This document shows positions 35,127 through 43,581 of a stretch of DNA of 64,000 nucleotides, in pieces (the stretch's first letter is position 1; every line of letters begins with the position of its first letter). The notes under the pieces are model-generated. The model did not search any database. It was given only the letters and a program-made list of their open reading frames with translations, and had not been told where the DNA came from. A program made the translations under genes and the position numbers. The stretch is from a bacterium (GTDB lineage: Bacteria; Myxococcota; UBA727; JAUIJE01): NCBI GenBank assembly GCA_030431455.1, contig JAUIJE010000008.1, forward strand, positions 305,929 through 369,928. Direction: 5' to 3'.

Positions 35127-35648
35127 TCAGCCTTCTTTGGCGTCTTCGGCTTTGTCACCCTCGGCCGGCGCGTACGCGGCGGTCTTCTTGCCCGCGTCGA
35201 CCCAGCCCTTGATGCCCGCGCGGAGCACGTTGACGTCTTTGTAGCCGGCCTCGATCGCCTTGTGGGCGGCGCCGTCCGACGCGGTGCAGCTCGTCGAGCC
35301 ACAATAGAACACCAGCTTGGTGTCCATGTCCGCGGGCAGCTCCTTTTTCACGTCGTAGTCTTTGAACGACGTGAGCAAGATCGCGCCGGGGATGGTGCCT
35401 TTGTCTTTGCGGGTGTCGTCACCATTGGCGTCGACCACCGCGACCTTGGCGTCTTTTTTGTTCAACAGGGTATCGACCTGGTCCACCGACAGCTCGGGGA
35501 GCTTTTGCTCCGCCGCCTCCGGCGTTTCGGTCTGGGCCTTTTCCGCGACCTTCTCGGCCGGCGCTTCGGCGGCCGCTTCGGTTTTCTTGTCACAGCCCAC
35601 CGCGCCGAGCACGGCGAGAGCGGACAGGGTGATCATCAAACGTGTCAT
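35127..35648 (-). CDS. Rhodanese-domain lipoprotein
   Basis: 173 residues. The lipoprotein signal MTRLMITLSALAVLGAVGC fixes the start. A Glu/Ala-rich linker follows, then a single rhodanese domain (residues ~55-155) with the active loop FYCGSTSC and a GYKDVNVLRAGIKGWVDAG end. Rhodaneses move sulfane sulfur or act as redox sensors; here the site faces the periplasm. SD GAGGAGG lies next to a 9-bp hairpin (35660-35685). It is not obviously in an operon with the thiolase. Confidence 0.88.
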   Translation of the reverse strand: MTRLMITLSALAVLGAVGCDKKTEAAAEAPAEKVAEKAQTETPEAAEQKLPELSVDQVDTLLNKKDAKVAVVDANGDDTRKDKGTIPGAILLTSFKDYDVKKELPADMDTKLVFYCGSTSCTASDGAAHKAIEAGYKDVNVLRAGIKGWVDAGKKTAAYAPAEGDKAEDAKEG

Positions 35649-35659
35649 GGGGTCCTCCT

Positions 35660-35685
35660 CCTGCCCGGGTGTTTTTCCGGGCAGG
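35660..35685. promoter_or_regulatory. Leader hairpin beside the rhodanese ribosome-binding site
   Basis: CCTGCCCGG (35660-35668), loop of 8 with five T, CCGGGCAGG (35677-35685): a perfect 9-bp stem in the predicted 5' leader, touching the SD GAGGAGG. It may limit translation or shield the SD. A possible plus-strand terminator reading is weaker because A, not T, follows. Confidence 0.6.
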
Positions 35686-35739
35686 AAAAAACCGCAACCC
35701 CGGTTTTCAGCCGCCTCCCCCTCGTCGAGACAGAGCCCC

Positions 35740-36519
35740 ATGGAACGCGGCCTGGCGTGGATCGAACATCGTGACCAGCGGGTACTCGCCTACCCCGCCC
35801 TACACGGCCACCCGGCTTTTTCCGCCCCCGTCCAGCTCGTGCAGGGCGCCTACCACCGGTTCGTCGGCGCCGCCCACCTCGTGCTGCGCCAACGCATCTT
35901 CACCACCTCGGCGCACCGGCTCGTCGACGCCGAGACCGTGCGCCTCGGGGCGAGCAAGATCACCTTCGACGCCCCCGTCCCCGCCCCCGCCGATGCCGTC
36001 GTCGACGTCACCCCCGACGCGCGCCGCGCCCAGGCGCTCGCCGATGACGCGCTCCCCCGCGGGCTGATCGGCCGCCCGGCCCCCACCCCCGACGCGCTGC
36101 GCGGCTGGGTGGACGCGCACTATGGCCGGCCGCCGGCGGTGCCCTCCCCCCACCAACCCCGCCGGGTGCTCGCCCTGCTCGTCGAGCGAGGCCGGGTCAC
36201 CTGGGCCGCGGCCAACGACAACGGCACCTGCAAGATCCACCACGCGGAGGTCCTGCTCGTCCAGTCCCATTGGCGGGCCCACCGCCGCCCTCTGCCCGCC
36301 GGGGCCGAGGTGTGGGTGAGCCGACGGTGTTGCCGGATGTGCGCGGCGGTGCTGTTCGCCTCCGCCGCGGTGCCCGCGGCCTTGGTGGTGCGGTACCTCG
36401 AAGACGATCCCGGCCGCTATGCCCAAAATACTGTCCTGCAGGCCCGCGGCCAGGAGCGCGGCCTCACCGTGGACGCAACGCCAGGTCCCGCACCACGATC
36501 CCGCCCCGGGCGGTGGTGA
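35740..36519 (+). CDS. Bd3614-like cytidine-deaminase-fold protein
   Basis: 259 residues. The C-terminal half (~145-235) has the zinc-deaminase signature: His168-Ala-Glu170 (KIHHAEVLLVQ) and Cys198-x-x-Cys201 (RRCCRMCAAVLF), with strands RVLALLVERGRVTWAAANDN before and EVWVS between. The HAE/CxxC spacing and the gene context fit the Bd3614-like group of the deaminase superfamily, whose substrates are not established. The N-terminal half shows no known motif. No signal peptide is present, so it acts in the cytoplasm. Its last 56 bases overlap the convergent glycosyltransferase gene. Confidence 0.7.
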   Translation: MERGLAWIEHRDQRVLAYPALHGHPAFSAPVQLVQGAYHRFVGAAHLVLRQRIFTTSAHRLVDAETVRLGASKITFDAPVPAPADAVVDVTPDARRAQALADDALPRGLIGRPAPTPDALRGWVDAHYGRPPAVPSPHQPRRVLALLVERGRVTWAAANDNGTCKIHHAEVLLVQSHWRAHRRPLPAGAEVWVSRRCCRMCAAVLFASAAVPAALVVRYLEDDPGRYAQNTVLQARGQERGLTVDATPGPAPRSRPGRW

Positions 36520-38446
36520 TGCTCACCGACACGGGGCCGCCGTCCAGGGTCACCGCCACCTCGTGGGACAGCTCCGCGCCGAGCTGGTCGGGACCACACT
36601 TGAGGTTCTTGCGGCCCCCGCCGCTCTTGGCCCCGCTGATCTTCAACCGGTGCGGCTGGCGGCGGGCCCAGGCTTCGTCGCACACGAAGCGGACCACCAA
36701 TGAATAGGCACCTTCGGGGGCGAGGAGAAGACGGCCGCTGACCACCTGGGTGTGCTCTCCGTGGCGGTGCAGCCGCACCCGCTTGTGCACGGCCACGCTC
36801 TCGCCCCCGGCACGCACCGCCTCGCGCCCCGCGGCCAAGTGGGCGGCGGGGTACCGCAATGTCCCTGCAGGCGCCGTCACCGGTCGGTGGGGCACCACCG
36901 CGTAGACCCCCGCGGCGTGCTCGATGCGCGCGCCTCCCGCCTCGGCCCCGGCCGGGAGCGCCCCTTTTCCAATGCTTGTGCACTTGGGGTCCACCTCGTC
37001 GCCGGGCCCAAACGGCTCCGCGAACAGCCCCAGCTGGGTGCGCTCCACCGAGTAGCGAAGCTTGAGCCGCTTTTCGTACCGAACGCAGGGCGCGTCGTGG
37101 GCCACCGCCATCAGCGCGGGCAGCCCCAGGGGCCGGTCGTGGTAGGTGGGGTGCGTCACCCGCGATCCCAGCCACACCCCCGCGACCAGCACCACCGCCA
37201 CCACCAGCGACAACCGCCGCCCGGTGATGAAGGTGTCGAGGCCCAACAGGCACAGGGCCGCGGCCAGGGTCAGCTGCGGCACAAGCGGCTCCCCCGCGGT
37301 GACCCCGACCTGCAAAAGCACCACAAACGCGGCCCCCACGATCAAGATCTCGCGCCCCGCGCGCCAAGGGGACCGGGTCCAGACCAGCCACACCCCGTCG
37401 ACGAGCAGCCCCCCGGCGGCCAAGGCCACGGCCGGCACCAGGTGATGGGGGTACCAGGGCAGCCCGGTCGCCCCGATCAAGAACAGCCCCGCCGCCGCCG
37501 CGCCGTAGCCGAACAGGGCCGAGCGGCGCATGGCCTCGGCGAAGCCGCGCCGCTCGAGCCACACCCCGAACAACAAGAACGCGGCCATCGTCGCCACCCA
37601 CCAAGACAGGGGCGCGACGTTCTCGCCGAAGAAGTACACCGTGCGGTTCAGGTAGTTTTCGTGGGTCAGGCTGTCGAAGCCTTGGGCCGCGTCCACCGTG
37701 AACGAGAACAGGTCCCGGATCACCCCGTCGCCGGCCACCGCGTAGGTCACCGCGATCCAGACCCCGAACGGCACGACCCCGAGCGCGGTCCAGCCCAGGG
37801 CCCGGGTCCACCGCTGGGGTCTTTTTGTGGACAGCTCGAGGGCGAAGATCACCGGCAACGGCAACAACAACCCCACCAGCTGCTTGCACATGATCGCGGC
37901 GAGGTAGAACAGGCCCGAGAGCACCACCAACGTCCAGCGCCCGCGCGGGCTGCGCCTTCGGTTGAGGGCGGCGGCGTAGAGCAGGACCGTCGAGGTGCAG
38001 AACCCGACCAACATCGGCTCCAGGCTCGCCTGCCGCCCGTACTGCAGGGTGCCCTCCGCGCCGATCACCAACGCCGCGCACACAATGGCTTTGGGGATGC
38101 CCCGCCGTCTGATCTCAAACAGGCAATACGCGGCCAGCGCCACCGCCACCCACCACGCCCCGAGCGCAAACGGCAACCGCAGCGCAAACAGCGTCTCGCC
38201 GAACACCGCCTTGCTCACCATCCCGCCCCAGATCGACAACGGCGGCTTGGCGAACGCCCCCTCGCTCATGTAGCTGCCGTCGGCCTCCGCGGGGTACAGC
38301 CACACCCCCGACGCGCGCCCCTGCGCAATGTGTCTGCCGTAGAGGCCCTCGTCGGCTTGTACGAAGGGGGGCGCCTCGAGGCGGAACAGCAACGCGCACA
38401 AGCACACCGCCGCCACCCCCGCCAACACCACCCATCGATTGCGCAT
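36464..38446 (-). CDS. GT39-type (ArnT/PMT-like) membrane glycosyltransferase
   Basis: 660 residues with about 11-12 membrane helices in the first 430, followed by a periplasmic domain. The first loop has DEGLYGRHIAQG, with the Asp-Glu pair that is catalytic in this family, and KPPLSIWGGMVSKAVFG follows. These enzymes transfer a sugar from a polyprenyl-phosphate donor to lipid A or proteins. The C-terminal domain is beta-rich with a GGxKNLKCGPD-type end. A -10-like TAAAGG ends 7 bases before ATG 38446, so the mRNA is probably leaderless. The acceptor is unknown. Confidence 0.85.
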   Translation of the reverse strand: MRNRWVVLAGVAAVCLCALLFRLEAPPFVQADEGLYGRHIAQGRASGVWLYPAEADGSYMSEGAFAKPPLSIWGGMVSKAVFGETLFALRLPFALGAWWVAVALAAYCLFEIRRRGIPKAIVCAALVIGAEGTLQYGRQASLEPMLVGFCTSTVLLYAAALNRRRSPRGRWTLVVLSGLFYLAAIMCKQLVGLLLPLPVIFALELSTKRPQRWTRALGWTALGVVPFGVWIAVTYAVAGDGVIRDLFSFTVDAAQGFDSLTHENYLNRTVYFFGENVAPLSWWVATMAAFLLFGVWLERRGFAEAMRRSALFGYGAAAAGLFLIGATGLPWYPHHLVPAVALAAGGLLVDGVWLVWTRSPWRAGREILIVGAAFVVLLQVGVTAGEPLVPQLTLAAALCLLGLDTFITGRRLSLVVAVVLVAGVWLGSRVTHPTYHDRPLGLPALMAVAHDAPCVRYEKRLKLRYSVERTQLGLFAEPFGPGDEVDPKCTSIGKGALPAGAEAGGARIEHAAGVYAVVPHRPVTAPAGTLRYPAAHLAAGREAVRAGGESVAVHKRVRLHRHGEHTQVVSGRLLLAPEGAYSLVVRFVCDEAWARRQPHRLKISGAKSGGGRKNLKCGPDQLGAELSHEVAVTLDGGPVSVSITTARGGIVVRDLALRPR

Positions 38447-38494
38447 GCCGGGGCCTTTAGTCGACGCGGGCCGCGCCGAGAACCCCTGGCCCGC

Positions 38495-39430
38495 TCACCG
38501 GCCGATGCCGGTGCCGTCCCCGTCGAGCTCATGGCCCACGAACACCTCGAGGCCGTCGACCTCGTGGGCCAACGCGCGCAGGGCGTCCAGGCTCTTTTGG
38601 TTGGCGCGGGGGTCGGCGGTGAAGTCCCCCGGGGGCACGCCGTGGGCCCAGCCCCACCAGGTGTGCGAGGTGTCCCCGACGAAGAGCTTGGGCCCGCTTT
38701 TGGTGTGGGCGAGATAGGCCATGCTCCCGGGGGTGTGACCGGGGGCGGACAGCGCCCACAGCGATCCATCGCCGAACACGTCGAGGGCGCGCTCGATGGG
38801 GCCCATCTCGACCCCGGCGTCCACAGCAAATGTGGAGAGCGGGACCCGGCCCTCGAGCAGCCCGTCGTAGGTGGACCGGGTGAGCGCCGGCTCGAACCCG
38901 CTGACCTCGAGCTCGCCCGGACCGGCGTACACCGGAACCTCGGGGGCGATGTCGGGCAGCCCCAGCACGTGGTCGAGGTGCATGTGGGTCATCAACACCC
39001 CCGACAGGGTGCCGCCGTGGTCGGCGACGATCTCCCCCACCGGCCGCACCGTCTTCAGCTCGTCGACAAACAAGCCCACCAACGCGCCCACCTCGAGCTC
39101 GGCCGGGGCGCCGGTGTCGATGATGTACGTGCCGAACGTCGGGTGGGTGAGCACGTGCACCGGCAACACGATGTCGACCTCCCGGTCCTCGAGCCCGGCG
39201 GCGCGGGCTTTGGGGTGGGTCAAATCGAGCAGACCCGACAGCGGCACGTGCCACGTGGCCGAGACCACCGCGTCGTGTTCGATCACCGCGGGACGGGCGA
39301 GGACGTCCGCCCAGCTCGCGGCCGACGCCGGGTGCACCGCGGCGGGGGTGGTGGGGTGATCGGCGAGGGCGCAGCCGAGCGGGGTCAGGGTGAGCAGGGC
39401 AAGGGCGGGCAAAAGGGCGCGGGATCGCAT
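38495..39430 (-). CDS. Metallo-beta-lactamase-fold hydrolase, lipoprotein
   Basis: 311 residues. The signal RALLPALALLTLTPLGC is lipobox-like. The THMHLDH motif near residue 147 is the zinc site of the metallo-beta-lactamase fold (HxHxDH), with IIDTG before it and LSAPGHTPGSMAYL and FVGDTSHTWW after it. The general scheme fits lactonase-type or quorum-quenching hydrolases. It is divergent from a LysR regulator with a palindromic site between them, so it is probably controlled by it. SD GGAGG precedes ATG 39430. Confidence 0.9.
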   Translation of the reverse strand: MRSRALLPALALLTLTPLGCALADHPTTPAAVHPASAASWADVLARPAVIEHDAVVSATWHVPLSGLLDLTHPKARAAGLEDREVDIVLPVHVLTHPTFGTYIIDTGAPAELEVGALVGLFVDELKTVRPVGEIVADHGGTLSGVLMTHMHLDHVLGLPDIAPEVPVYAGPGELEVSGFEPALTRSTYDGLLEGRVPLSTFAVDAGVEMGPIERALDVFGDGSLWALSAPGHTPGSMAYLAHTKSGPKLFVGDTSHTWWGWAHGVPPGDFTADPRANQKSLDALRALAHEVDGLEVFVGHELDGDGTGIGR

Positions 39431-39503
39431 CGTGGCCTCCAGGTGATGGGTGCATGGTGGGGCATTCGTTTTCGGATTGAAATGTCCATTTGTGTGGCCA
39501 TAG

Positions 39504-39519
39504 CATCCGTAATCGGATG
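39504..39519. promoter_or_regulatory. Palindromic operator between MBL and LysR genes
   Basis: CATCCG-TAAT-CGGATG is a perfect 6+6 palindrome. It overlaps a -10-like TAGCAT (39501-39506) in front of the LysR gene, so binding would fit autorepression. A second A/T-rich stretch (39470-39490) lies toward the MBL gene. Confidence 0.6.
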
Positions 39520-39552
39520 GCACGGACGCCGCAGCCGGCGCGGGAGGCAGCC

Positions 39553-40446
39553 ATGGATTTGGCCTGGGACGATATGCGGCTCTTCCTCGCCGCGTGGGAG
39601 ACGGGATCGCTGAGCGGGGCGGCCGAGCGCCTGGGGGTGGCCCAAGCCACCATGTCGCGGCGCATGGCCGCGCTCGAAGATCAGGTCGGCCACGTGCTTT
39701 TCGATCGCAGCCGCACGGGGCTGTTGCCCACCGTCGCGGCCGAGCAGCTCTTGCCCCACGCCGAGGCGATGGCGGCGGCCGCGGGCTCGGCGGAGGCGGC
39801 GCTGTCGGGGCTCGAGCGAGCCCCCCGCGGGCGGGTGCGGGTGGCGGTGCCCCCGGGGTTGGCCTTCGATGTGTTCCCGCCGTTGTTGCCGGTGGTGCGC
39901 GCCCGCTACCCCGACCTGCGGCTGGAGGTCCTGGCCGGCAACTTCCCCGTCGACCTGTTGCGCCGGGAAGCGGACCTCGCGATCCGGACCGCGCGCCCGA
40001 CCCACGGCGACCTCGTGTTCCGGGCCCTGCCCGATGTGCCCATTCATGCCTATGCACACCCCGCGTACCTCAAGAGCATTGGGCGGGGCACGCCCCCCGA
40101 GGACATCGAGTGGATTCAGTACAGCGAGGACATGCTGCACATCCCCTTCGCCCAATGGGTGGAGCGCGCGCGGGGGAAGCGGCCGGTGGCGTTTTCGTCC
40201 AATAGCTTTCTGGCCATGCGCCAGGCCGCGGTGCACGGGGCGGGGGCGATGCTGTTGCCCTCGGGCCAGGCCGAGCCCCACGGTCTTGTGCAGTTGGATT
40301 GGATCGACGTGCAGGTCCCGGGGGTGGCGTGGTACCTGGTGATCCACCGCGCGTTGCAGCGGGTGCCCCGCATCCGGGCGGTGGTCGAGCTCATCGACGA
40401 GACGGTCGCGGCCCTGTGCGGCCCCGCGCCCGCTCGTCACAATTAG
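39553..40446 (+). CDS. LysR-family transcription regulator
   Basis: 297 residues. The winged HTH is at 1-60 (MRLFLAAWETGSLSGAAERLGVAQATMSRRMAALEDQVG). The effector domain begins GRVRVAVPPGLAFDVFPPLLP, and it ends near the C-terminus with VIHRALQRVPRIRAVVEL. SD GGGAGG (39542-39547) supports ATG 39553 over an earlier ATG inside the palindrome. It is divergent from the MBL-fold gene, the usual layout of a LysR regulator and its target. The inducer is unknown. Confidence 0.95.
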   Translation: MDLAWDDMRLFLAAWETGSLSGAAERLGVAQATMSRRMAALEDQVGHVLFDRSRTGLLPTVAAEQLLPHAEAMAAAAGSAEAALSGLERAPRGRVRVAVPPGLAFDVFPPLLPVVRARYPDLRLEVLAGNFPVDLLRREADLAIRTARPTHGDLVFRALPDVPIHAYAHPAYLKSIGRGTPPEDIEWIQYSEDMLHIPFAQWVERARGKRPVAFSSNSFLAMRQAAVHGAGAMLLPSGQAEPHGLVQLDWIDVQVPGVAWYLVIHRALQRVPRIRAVVELIDETVAALCGPAPARHN

Positions 40447-40799
40447 CGGACCGCGGGGTAGACCGGCATCCACCGGCCGCCGCCGACGCCGGCCGTCGCC
40501 CCCCGGCGCCCGGGGTCGACGGGAGGGGCCCGGGGGCGCAAGCAGTCCGGTGGGCGGTGGGGTAGCGTGCGCAGCGTCGCTGGCCAGCCGAGGGGAACCA
40601 CACGATGCGCCGCGCGGATGGACAAAAAAAAGACAGATCTGGTCCCCGCGGTCCAATCACCGCACAGGGTGAACACCGGCGGTGGTCCCGCGCCAGCGTC
40701 GACGCCGGCGCCGAAGAAACAAGGGGTTTGACCGTGCGTGAGATGTGCGGCAACCCCAGGGGCATGGGAGGGTGCGATTTGGGCAGACCGGGGCGTTTG
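40447..40799 (+). other. 353-base leader region of the motor-like operon
   Basis: A -10-like TAGCGT lies at 40563-40568. An open frame from ATG 40605 with SD AGGGGA runs into the next gene, but its codon use (AAA, AGA, TCT, GGT) is unlike the coding sequence around it, so I treat 40605-40799 as leader. A short A-run (40623-40630) stands out. No further feature is seen. Confidence 0.5.
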
Positions 40800-41705
40800 A
40801 TGCGCCTGTGCCTGTTGGGGGTGGTGATCGCGACGCAGGGGGTTTTGGCCACCGGGTGTATGTCCGTGCGCCTGTACCAACCCCACCGCGGCCTGCACCG
40901 TCCCGTGGTCGTGCCCAAAGGGGACGCCACCTTTGCGGGCATGCGCATCCTCGTGCGCTGCTACGCCCACGAAGACCACCACCCGCCCGATGAAGCGGCG
41001 GAGGCCTGCAGCAAGATCGCCAACGAGTTCACCCAGGCCGGGGCCGAGACCGAGTGGGTGGTGCCCAGCGGCCTCGGCTACGTCGAGCCCAAGGTCTTTG
41101 ACGGGCAACCCCCGGACCTCACCATCGCGCTCGAAAACAAGATCGAGCACGACTACAGCAACCCGTTCACCATGGTGGCGTGCGTCTTTTCCGCCTCGCT
41201 GATTCCCACCGTCGACGAGGTGACCGTCGCGCAGCGGGTCATGATCCTGGGGCGCGACGGCAGCGTGCTGCAAGAAGACGTGCTGCGGGCCCGGTTCGTC
41301 ACCTACTTTGGCTTCGGGGTCTGGAGCCTCAACTACCTGCTCGACTGGTTCGTGCGCACCAAAGCCGATGCCCTCTCGGGCGACGCGCCCAAGGCGAACT
41401 TCAGCCGCGACTTCTACGGGCAAATCCGCCAGATGGCCTACAACGCCAAAGTGCGCTCAGAGATCCTGGGCCTCACCAATGCCCCTGCAAAGAAGCCGCG
41501 GTCTGCGACCCCGGCGGCGGGGGAAAATGCCGCCCCCATCCGTGCCCCCGACGCGCTCCCCGACGACGACCAAGCCGGGGTCACCGGGGGGGTGCCTGGC
41601 GGCGCGGGGCCCGAGCCCGCCGCCCCACCCCCACCCCCGCCTGCGGACCCCGCCGATCCGGTGGATCCCAACACACTGCCGGGGCTGGACCCCGCCGACG
41701 GCTGA
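40800..41705 (+). CDS. Lipoprotein, first gene of the motor-like operon
   Basis: 301 residues from ATG 40800. The lipoprotein signal LLGVVIATQGVLATGC is directly at the start; ATG 40764, 40743 and 40605 are possible in-frame starts. A folded domain follows (residues ~30-215; GDATFAGMRILVRCYAHEDHH, then EACSKIANEFTQAGAETEWVV), with a hydrophobic patch near 130. The last 70 residues are Pro/Asp-rich and disordered. I do not recognise a family. It is probably an outer-membrane anchor of the complex encoded by the eleven following genes. Confidence 0.75.
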   Translation: MRLCLLGVVIATQGVLATGCMSVRLYQPHRGLHRPVVVPKGDATFAGMRILVRCYAHEDHHPPDEAAEACSKIANEFTQAGAETEWVVPSGLGYVEPKVFDGQPPDLTIALENKIEHDYSNPFTMVACVFSASLIPTVDEVTVAQRVMILGRDGSVLQEDVLRARFVTYFGFGVWSLNYLLDWFVRTKADALSGDAPKANFSRDFYGQIRQMAYNAKVRSEILGLTNAPAKKPRSATPAAGENAAPIRAPDALPDDDQAGVTGGVPGGAGPEPAAPPPPPPADPADPVDPNTLPGLDPADG

Positions 41706-41707
41706 GC

Positions 41708-42367
41708 ATGGAGCCGCTGTTCTTGTTCCTGCTGACCAACCTCTTCGTCTACAGCGACGTGGCCAACGACCCGATCCACGCGAACTGGGAAGGCGCCACC
41801 GCGGGCCGCAAATACGAGTGCGAACGCTTGCCCCAGGCTGAGGCCCACCGCCGCTATCCCGGTGAGGTACCGCAGACCTCGGCCATCGCCACCACCCTGT
41901 TCGGCGTCGACGCGCTGGTCTGCGAGCACCGGGTCATGCCCGACGGCGCGCGCAGCCCACGCGACGAGGCCGTCCTGCGTGACCTGTCCGACAACGTCGA
42001 TGAACTCGTCGGGCTCGCCGCGGCCGCGGCCGGCGAAGACACCCAATGGGTGGTCGACGCCTACTATCCGGACCCGGCGGTGGTGCGCAAAGTGGCGTCT
42101 GCGGCCCGGGTCTCGTTGGCCGAGCGCGGGCTGCCGGTCTCCGACGCCCCGCCTCAGTTCACCGCGGGCGACGTCGAGGTGTTTCGCACCTTGCCCATGC
42201 GGGACGCGATCCCCGCGTCTTGTCGCCGCTGGTGGGACATCCGGGCCCAGCTCGGTCAGCCCCTGCGGCGGCGGGACGCGTTCTTGGCCTTGGCCCTCCT
42301 CGACCAACACGAAAGCCAACTGCACGTCGGGCTTTGCCAAGGCGGGACCTTCCGGTGGCTCCGATGA
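41708..42367 (+). CDS. Unrecognised protein of the motor-like operon
   Basis: 219 residues, 2 bases after the previous stop. The N-terminus (MEPLFLFLLTNLFVYSDV) is hydrophobic and may be a signal anchor or signal peptide. The rest is a soluble mixed domain with a few Cys (CERL, CEHR, CRRWW, CQGG). No known motif is visible. Its 3' end overlaps the next gene by 4 bases. It probably faces the periplasm. Confidence 0.7.
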   Translation: MEPLFLFLLTNLFVYSDVANDPIHANWEGATAGRKYECERLPQAEAHRRYPGEVPQTSAIATTLFGVDALVCEHRVMPDGARSPRDEAVLRDLSDNVDELVGLAAAAAGEDTQWVVDAYYPDPAVVRKVASAARVSLAERGLPVSDAPPQFTAGDVEVFRTLPMRDAIPASCRRWWDIRAQLGQPLRRRDAFLALALLDQHESQLHVGLCQGGTFRWLR

Positions 42368-43581
42368 TCGGGCGCCGGCTATTCCCCATTTTGCTCGCGG
42401 TGGGTCTCGGCGCGCCGGCGCTCGCCCAGGAGAGCGGGAGCGAGGTCAGCCCGGACGAGGAGCGCCAGGCCCAGGTCGAGCGGCTGCGAGCGGAGATCGC
42501 CAACGAGGTGCAGCTCGAGGCCTATGACCTGCTCGACGAGCTCGTGTTCAGCTGGATGAAGGCTCCGCCCTTTGCCCAGCCCACGCCGGTGGTGCTCGCC
42601 GACGTCATCGTGCCCATCGGGTTCGGCAGTGGCCTCGAGGCCCTGATCGAAAACCACCTCGCGCAGCTTCTGATCAACAACCCGGAATGTAATGTGCGGC
42701 TCGCGCACTGCCCGTCGTGCCACGCCTTGATCGTGCACAGCGACGCCCAGGGCACGGTGATCAGCCGCGGGGTGGACTCCCCCAAGGCGTTGGCCAAGGT
42801 GCGCGGCCTGGCCGCGGCCGAACACGCGATGTTCTTGGACTTCGAAGCCGAGGGCGCGACCCTGGTGTTGCGGACCCGCATCACCTCGCTCACCGACGAG
42901 CTGCCGATTGTGCACGCCCGCACCCTGAGCACAGCCACATTGGTGGCGCCGATGCTGCGTTCCCCCACCCAGCTCAAGAGCGCCGAGGACGCGCGCAAGG
43001 ACTATATGCAGCTCCTCGAGGGCCGCGGCCCGATCATGATCCCGGTGCGGCTGTCCTTGACCGCGTTCGCCCCGGGCGACAACGCCACCCTGTCGGTGCC
43101 CGTGCCCGTGCCCTGGCTCCAGGTGGGGGCAGAGATGTCCATCGGGTCGGCCCGGGCCTGGACCGGCAGCCTCGCGGTGGGGGGCACATTCATCCCCACC
43201 GTGTACACCGGGGGCATGGTGCAAGGCCGCGTGTACCGCCTCTTGTCGGGCTCGTCGTTCAGCCTCACCCGGCCCAATGTGTATGTCTTTTTGGGCGGGA
43301 CCCTGGCCGGCCTGCAGGGACCCGCGGCCGCGATCCTGGCGCCCACCGATGATCCCCCGATCATCGACTTCTTGGGCACCCTCGTGACCTATCCCTCGGT
43401 GCAGGCGGGCATCGAGCTGCGGGTGAGCAACCGCATCATCGTCGGCGTGTTCGCCGACTCCATGCCCACCCTGCAGACCGCGCAGAACGTGGGCAACTGG
43501 CTCGACCAACTCGGTCTGGGAATGGACTACGGGGTCGTGCAGATCAATTCCATCGGGGTGGAGGCGGCGTTCGCGTTTTGA
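42364..43581 (+). CDS. Probable outer-membrane beta-barrel protein (1)
   Basis: 405 residues. A signal peptide (residues ~1-23; LFPILLAVGLGAPALAQ) is followed by a helical stretch and a LAHCPSCHALIVHSD segment (Cys pair). The last 200 residues alternate polar and hydrophobic residues with Gly and aromatic residues (GAEMSIGSARAWTGSLAVGG) and end in ...EAAFAF, the C-terminal Phe that BAM recognises. The start overlaps the previous stop (ATGA) and its end overlaps the next start. Confidence 0.7.
   Translation: MIGRRLFPILLAVGLGAPALAQESGSEVSPDEERQAQVERLRAEIANEVQLEAYDLLDELVFSWMKAPPFAQPTPVVLADVIVPIGFGSGLEALIENHLAQLLINNPECNVRLAHCPSCHALIVHSDAQGTVISRGVDSPKALAKVRGLAAAEHAMFLDFEAEGATLVLRTRITSLTDELPIVHARTLSTATLVAPMLRSPTQLKSAEDARKDYMQLLEGRGPIMIPVRLSLTAFAPGDNATLSVPVPVPWLQVGAEMSIGSARAWTGSLAVGGTFIPTVYTGGMVQGRVYRLLSGSSFSLTRPNVYVFLGGTLAGLQGPAAAILAPTDDPPIIDFLGTLVTYPSVQAGIELRVSNRIIVGVFADSMPTLQTAQNVGNWLDQLGLGMDYGVVQINSIGVEAAFAF

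Noticed and set aside
40605..40799. Start at ATG 40605 for the first motor-operon gene
   Set aside because: Codon use before 40,760 is unlike coding sequence here and the lipoprotein signal would lie 65 residues inside.
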